From Halomonas elongata (lineage in GTDB: Bacteria; Pseudomonadota; Gammaproteobacteria; Pseudomonadales; Halomonadaceae), in contig NZ_JAJQTQ010000005.1 in assembly GCF_029081005.1 (NCBI RefSeq), forward strand, positions 124,001 to 188,000: 64,000 bases of DNA, in the 5' to 3' direction. Below the pieces are notes generated by a model that made no database searches, had not been told where the DNA came from, and saw only the letters and a program-made list of their open reading frames with translations. The position numbers and the translations under genes were made by a program. Positions 61,475 through 64,000 of this stretch are shown piece after piece (positions within the stretch are counted from its first letter, which is position 1; each line of letters begins with the position of its first letter).

Positions 61475-62946
61475 AGCTCAAGGGCAACGGCCTGGTCAGG
61501 ATTCTGGTGCCGTCATTTCTCGCCCTGGTCGCTGTGATTGTCATTCTCTGGTCGGGATCCGATTCCAGCCAGCAATCAGGGACAAGTGGTGAAGAAAGCG
61601 ATCCATCGCTGACGCTGAGTGAAGATGAGCTCAAGGCGCTGGGGATCGAGGGAGACACGCCACAGGATACAGTCGCCACTCTGGTCGGTCAGACGCGAGC
61701 CATGCGAGAAGAAATGAATCGAGTGCTTGAGACCAACCAGAAGCTCCGGGAACAAAATGCCGACATGCTCGAGGAGCGCCGTGATGTTCAGAGCCAGATT
61801 CGTAGTGCTCTGCATCAACAGGAGCAGGAATTCGATCAGGAGCGCCGGGCGTCACAGCGTGAGAACCAGAGCCTGCTTCAGAGCTTGCAGCGCGAAATCG
61901 GTAATCTGAAGGACGGCTTCTCTGGTGAAGGCAACAATGAGGACGTGCCGATCGGTCTGGGGCTTGAAGGCGGCGGTGCTGGTGGCACCGGCAGTAATCT
62001 GGCCTGGGTCGAACCCATGGATCAACGCGTTGAGGAAGGTCCTGGTCGTCGTGGTCAGGAAGGACCGACGTTCCCGACATCGTTCCAATCTGCAGCAAGT
62101 GATGTCGGTGACGCTGCCTCGAGAGCGGGCAGTGCGGTCAAGGCGAGTGCCACGGGACAGCCCGATGAAGCCTCTGTCGAACCGGTCTACACCATCCCCG
62201 AGAACTCCACTTTGATGGGATCGCTGTCCATGACGGCGCTCCTGGGCCGGGTCCCGGTCGATGGCACCGTAAATGATCCCTATCCATTTAAAGTGATGGT
62301 GGGTAAGGACAACCTCACCGCGAACGGCATCGAGCTCCCCGAAGTACAAGCTGCAGTGGTCAGTGGGACAGCAACGGGGGATTGGACCCTCTCCTGCGTG
62401 CGCGGAAACATCTCGTCGATGACGTTTGTGTTCGAGGACGGCACGGTTCGAACCGTGCCGTCGCCGGAAGACGTCAATCAGAGTCGTGGCAATAGTAACG
62501 ATCGCAATCAAAACCAGACGATCGGAGGCGGTGACTCCATCGGCTGGCTGAGTGACAGGAACGGGATTCCCTGCATCAGTGGCATGCGTCGCAGCAACGC
62601 CAAGGAATACCTGAGTACGCAAAGCCTGCTCACTGCTGCCGGGGCCGGTGCGGCGACGATGTTGTCCGATGACGATTCGACCTCAATCACATCCATCGGC
62701 GCCGATGGCAGCATTTCCCAGGCCATGACAGGCAACCAGGCCATGGGGCAGATCCTCTCTCAAGGGGTGAATGACATGTCCCAGTGGGTCAACAGGCTGT
62801 ATGGCGAAGCATTTGCTGCCGTTTATGTTCCCCCCGGCCAGGACGTGGCCATTCACATCAACAAGCAGATCCCGATTGATTACGAGACCGAAGGGAGGAA
62901 GGTGCGCTATGACTCATCAAGGGCAACCACACACGGGCTCGACTGA
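61471..62946 (+). CDS. TIGR03752 family ICE protein (PFL_4705 type)
   Basis: The 491-aa protein has one N-terminal membrane anchor, a coiled coil (TRAMREEMNRVLETNQKLRE onward), a disordered middle, and a C-terminal domain with IPENSTLMGSLSMTALLGRVPVDGTV, like TraB/VirB10. It should bridge both membranes in the core complex. It overlaps its neighbours. Confidence 0.92.
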   Translation: MKLKGNGLVRILVPSFLALVAVIVILWSGSDSSQQSGTSGEESDPSLTLSEDELKALGIEGDTPQDTVATLVGQTRAMREEMNRVLETNQKLREQNADMLEERRDVQSQIRSALHQQEQEFDQERRASQRENQSLLQSLQREIGNLKDGFSGEGNNEDVPIGLGLEGGGAGGTGSNLAWVEPMDQRVEEGPGRRGQEGPTFPTSFQSAASDVGDAASRAGSAVKASATGQPDEASVEPVYTIPENSTLMGSLSMTALLGRVPVDGTVNDPYPFKVMVGKDNLTANGIELPEVQAAVVSGTATGDWTLSCVRGNISSMTFVFEDGTVRTVPSPEDVNQSRGNSNDRNQNQTIGGGDSIGWLSDRNGIPCISGMRRSNAKEYLSTQSLLTAAGAGAATMLSDDDSTSITSIGADGSISQAMTGNQAMGQILSQGVNDMSQWVNRLYGEAFAAVYVPPGQDVAIHINKQIPIDYETEGRKVRYDSSRATTHGLD

Positions 62947-63391
62947 TCGCAGGGCCTTCCCACGAGCCACTCTATTCACTCTGGCCCTGGTGGGATTGGG
63001 GCTGCTTTCCGGCTGTGCGACGTCCAAGGACGAGCTGATGCCTACCAACGGGATGACCATGCAGGAGCTCTGGAAAGAGGGCTCCCGGCAGAGTGCGAGT
63101 GGCAGCGCTGGGAAACAGGCCGTGCTGGAAGCCCGGGGGGCGTTGCGTCGTCCGATCGGGGATGGCGAGGTGACTGCTGAACAGACGCGCTACACCCGTG
63201 ACGCGGCCAATGAGATCTACAGTCAGTTCTCGCGCCTACCGAACCCGGACCTGGTGATGTACATCTACCCCCACCTGGCCGGTGGGGAGTCGGTGCCGGT
63301 ACCGGGTTACTCCACCATCTTCCCGTTACACACAAAGCACCAGTACGCCATGCCGGGTGAGGGAGCTCGTCCGGTGGGGAGGACGCGCTGA
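62909..63391 (+). CDS. TIGR03751 family conjugative transfer lipoprotein
   Basis: The 160-aa lipoprotein has a long polar start, a signal segment ending LGLLSGC, then SKDELMPTNGMTMQELW and a C-terminal PNPDLVMYIYPHLAGGESVPVPGYSTIFPLH. It matches TIGR03751, the VirB7/TraV-like outer-membrane lipoprotein. The start overlaps the TIGR03752 gene by 38 bases with a GGGAGGAAGG site. Confidence 0.9.
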   Translation: MTHQGQPHTGSTDRRAFPRATLFTLALVGLGLLSGCATSKDELMPTNGMTMQELWKEGSRQSASGSAGKQAVLEARGALRRPIGDGEVTAEQTRYTRDAANEIYSQFSRLPNPDLVMYIYPHLAGGESVPVPGYSTIFPLHTKHQYAMPGEGARPVGRTR

Positions 63392-64000
63392 TGTCATTCA
63401 ATGACCTGATGAATCGCTGGTTCGGTGGTGCCGAACAGCAGGCTGATCCCATCGATGCCTCCGAGATGAATGGCAATGGCGAGCGGCCATTGGCGGTCCC
63501 AAGGGGGAAGTCGATCACAGAGCAGGACGTTGATCGGCTCTACAAACGGGCGCCGTCCTTCGCCAACTATCTGCCCTTTATCGAGTATCTGACCGATTCA
63601 AAATGCTTCCTGATGGATGATTGTCGCTCGGTCGGCATCGTGGCCGAGATCATGCCGCTCGCGACCGAGGGGCGGTCGGAGGATTGGCTCAGGGATAAGC
63701 GTGACCTGATCGAAGGGGCATTTCAGGATGCTCTGCCACAGCACGACAACTCACCCTGGGTCGCCCAAATCTACGCCCAGGATGAAGTCGACTTCCGCGA
63801 CATCATGGATCGGCTGAAAGCCTATATTGATTGCCCGGATCCCGAATCAACGGAGAAATCCAGTGGCTTGCTCGAGACCACCTATACCCAGGAGTGGTTG
63901 AGTCAGTTTGAGCGGCATCTGAAATCCATCTCTCAGGAGGGTGGCGTGTTCCACGACGACGTGGTGACGCAGACCTCCTGGAAGGGACAAACGCGCCGCA
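63391..64000 (+). CDS. VirB4/TraC-type conjugative ATPase, N-terminal part (cut by window)
   Basis: The first 203 residues are present. RAPSFANYLPFIEYLTDSKCFLMDDCRSVGIVAEIMPLATEGRSEDWL is the N-terminal domain of the TraC-like ATPase (TIGR03744) that follows the lipoprotein in MPF-G operons. Walker motifs would lie beyond the window. TGATG overlap links it to the lipoprotein gene. Confidence 0.88.
   Translation, partial: MSFNDLMNRWFGGAEQQADPIDASEMNGNGERPLAVPRGKSITEQDVDRLYKRAPSFANYLPFIEYLTDSKCFLMDDCRSVGIVAEIMPLATEGRSEDWLRDKRDLIEGAFQDALPQHDNSPWVAQIYAQDEVDFRDIMDRLKAYIDCPDPESTEKSSGLLETTYTQEWLSQFERHLKSISQEGGVFHDDVVTQTSWKGQTRR

Larger units (their letters stand above)
30533..64000 (+). mobile_element. 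Integrative and conjugative element, PFGI-1/SPI-7/ICEclc type (left part)
   Basis: From the tRNA-Thr end onward all genes belong to one ICE family: ParA, DnaB, ParB, STY4528, TIGR03761, SSB, topoisomerase III and DUF3577, then TraD and the TIGR03743-03765 set of an MPF-G type IV secretion system. Base use is visibly less GC-rich than in the chromosome before. The chromosomal junction is inferred at the tRNA; the other end, with integrase, relaxase and second att site, is outside the window, and the ATPase gene at the edge is cut. Confidence 0.9.

Noticed and set aside
30533..64000. A conjugative plasmid rather than an integrated element.
   Set aside because: Chromosomal housekeeping genes and tRNAs run directly into the element, and the gene set is that of tRNA-integrating ICEs. 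Absence of the integrase is explained by the window edge.

Overview
The first 30.5 kb look like the chromosome of a halophilic gammaproteobacterium, most likely a Halomonas-type member of the Halomonadaceae. The coding DNA is very GC-rich. There is an ectoine 5-hydroxylase gene, and ectoine/hydroxyectoine are the usual compatible solutes of that family. The housekeeping order (hisB-hisH-hisA-hisF, asmA, mutY, yggX, tRNA-Phe) and proteins such as PolA, ThrB, SpeA and ZnuABC fit as well. The genus is an inference; no rRNA gene is present to confirm it.

Chromosome, left to right: the tail of an iron(III) ABC-transporter binding protein; two small mobile repeats; a purine-use cluster (TauE-like permease, guanine/8-oxoguanine-type deaminase, NCS2 purine permease, divergent LysR regulator); a small lipoprotein; an ArsR-type regulator divergent from a cytochrome P450 and an antibiotic-biosynthesis-monooxygenase-fold protein; polA; a DUF2782 gene; thrB and speA; a membrane PQQ dehydrogenase (gcd type); a fumarylacetoacetase-family hydrolase; ectD; a zinc block (zinT, znuA, divergent znuCB, with a Zur-like palindrome between znuA and znuC); the his genes; a PanM-like acetyltransferase with asmA; mutY-yggX; and tRNA-Phe and tRNA-Gln, then a broken tRNA-Thr and an intact tRNA-Thr(UGU).

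From about 30.53 kb to the end of the window everything belongs to an integrative and conjugative element of the PFGI-1/SPI-7/ICEclc type (MPF-G type IV secretion). One end lies against tRNA-Thr; the other end, with integrase and relaxase, is outside the window. Its maintenance and replication module comes first: ParA, DnaB helicase, DUF7673-like, HD phosphohydrolase, HicA-like, DUF2786, ParB, DUF2857, STY4528 replication protein, TIGR03761, DUF3158, SSB, topoisomerase III and the DUF3577/STY4534 protein. The transfer module follows: TIGR03748 lipoprotein, TIGR03759, a lytic transglycosylase, TIGR03765, a PcfJ-like protein, the TraD coupling protein, TIGR03747, RAQPRD, TIGR03758, TIGR03745, TIGR03750, TIGR03746, TIGR03749, TIGR03752, TIGR03751 lipoprotein and the start of the VirB4/TraC-type ATPase. 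Nearly all genes point right and many overlap by 1-4 bases, so they probably form a few long transcripts.

The most interesting signals are non-coding. (1) A 17-bp inverted repeat with a TTTCC-N3-GGAAA core occurs repeatedly inside the STY4528 replication gene, in three reading frames, and again in a repeat-rich intergenic block 1.4 kb downstream; this is a candidate replication origin. (2) A motif TTAACNTTYYYSRYNGR lies 73-79 bases before the start codons of five ICE transcription-unit heads, a candidate element-wide control site. (3) Structured hairpin leaders surround the DUF3577 gene. (4) A tRNA-Thr remnant at the ICE end hints at an older integration event.
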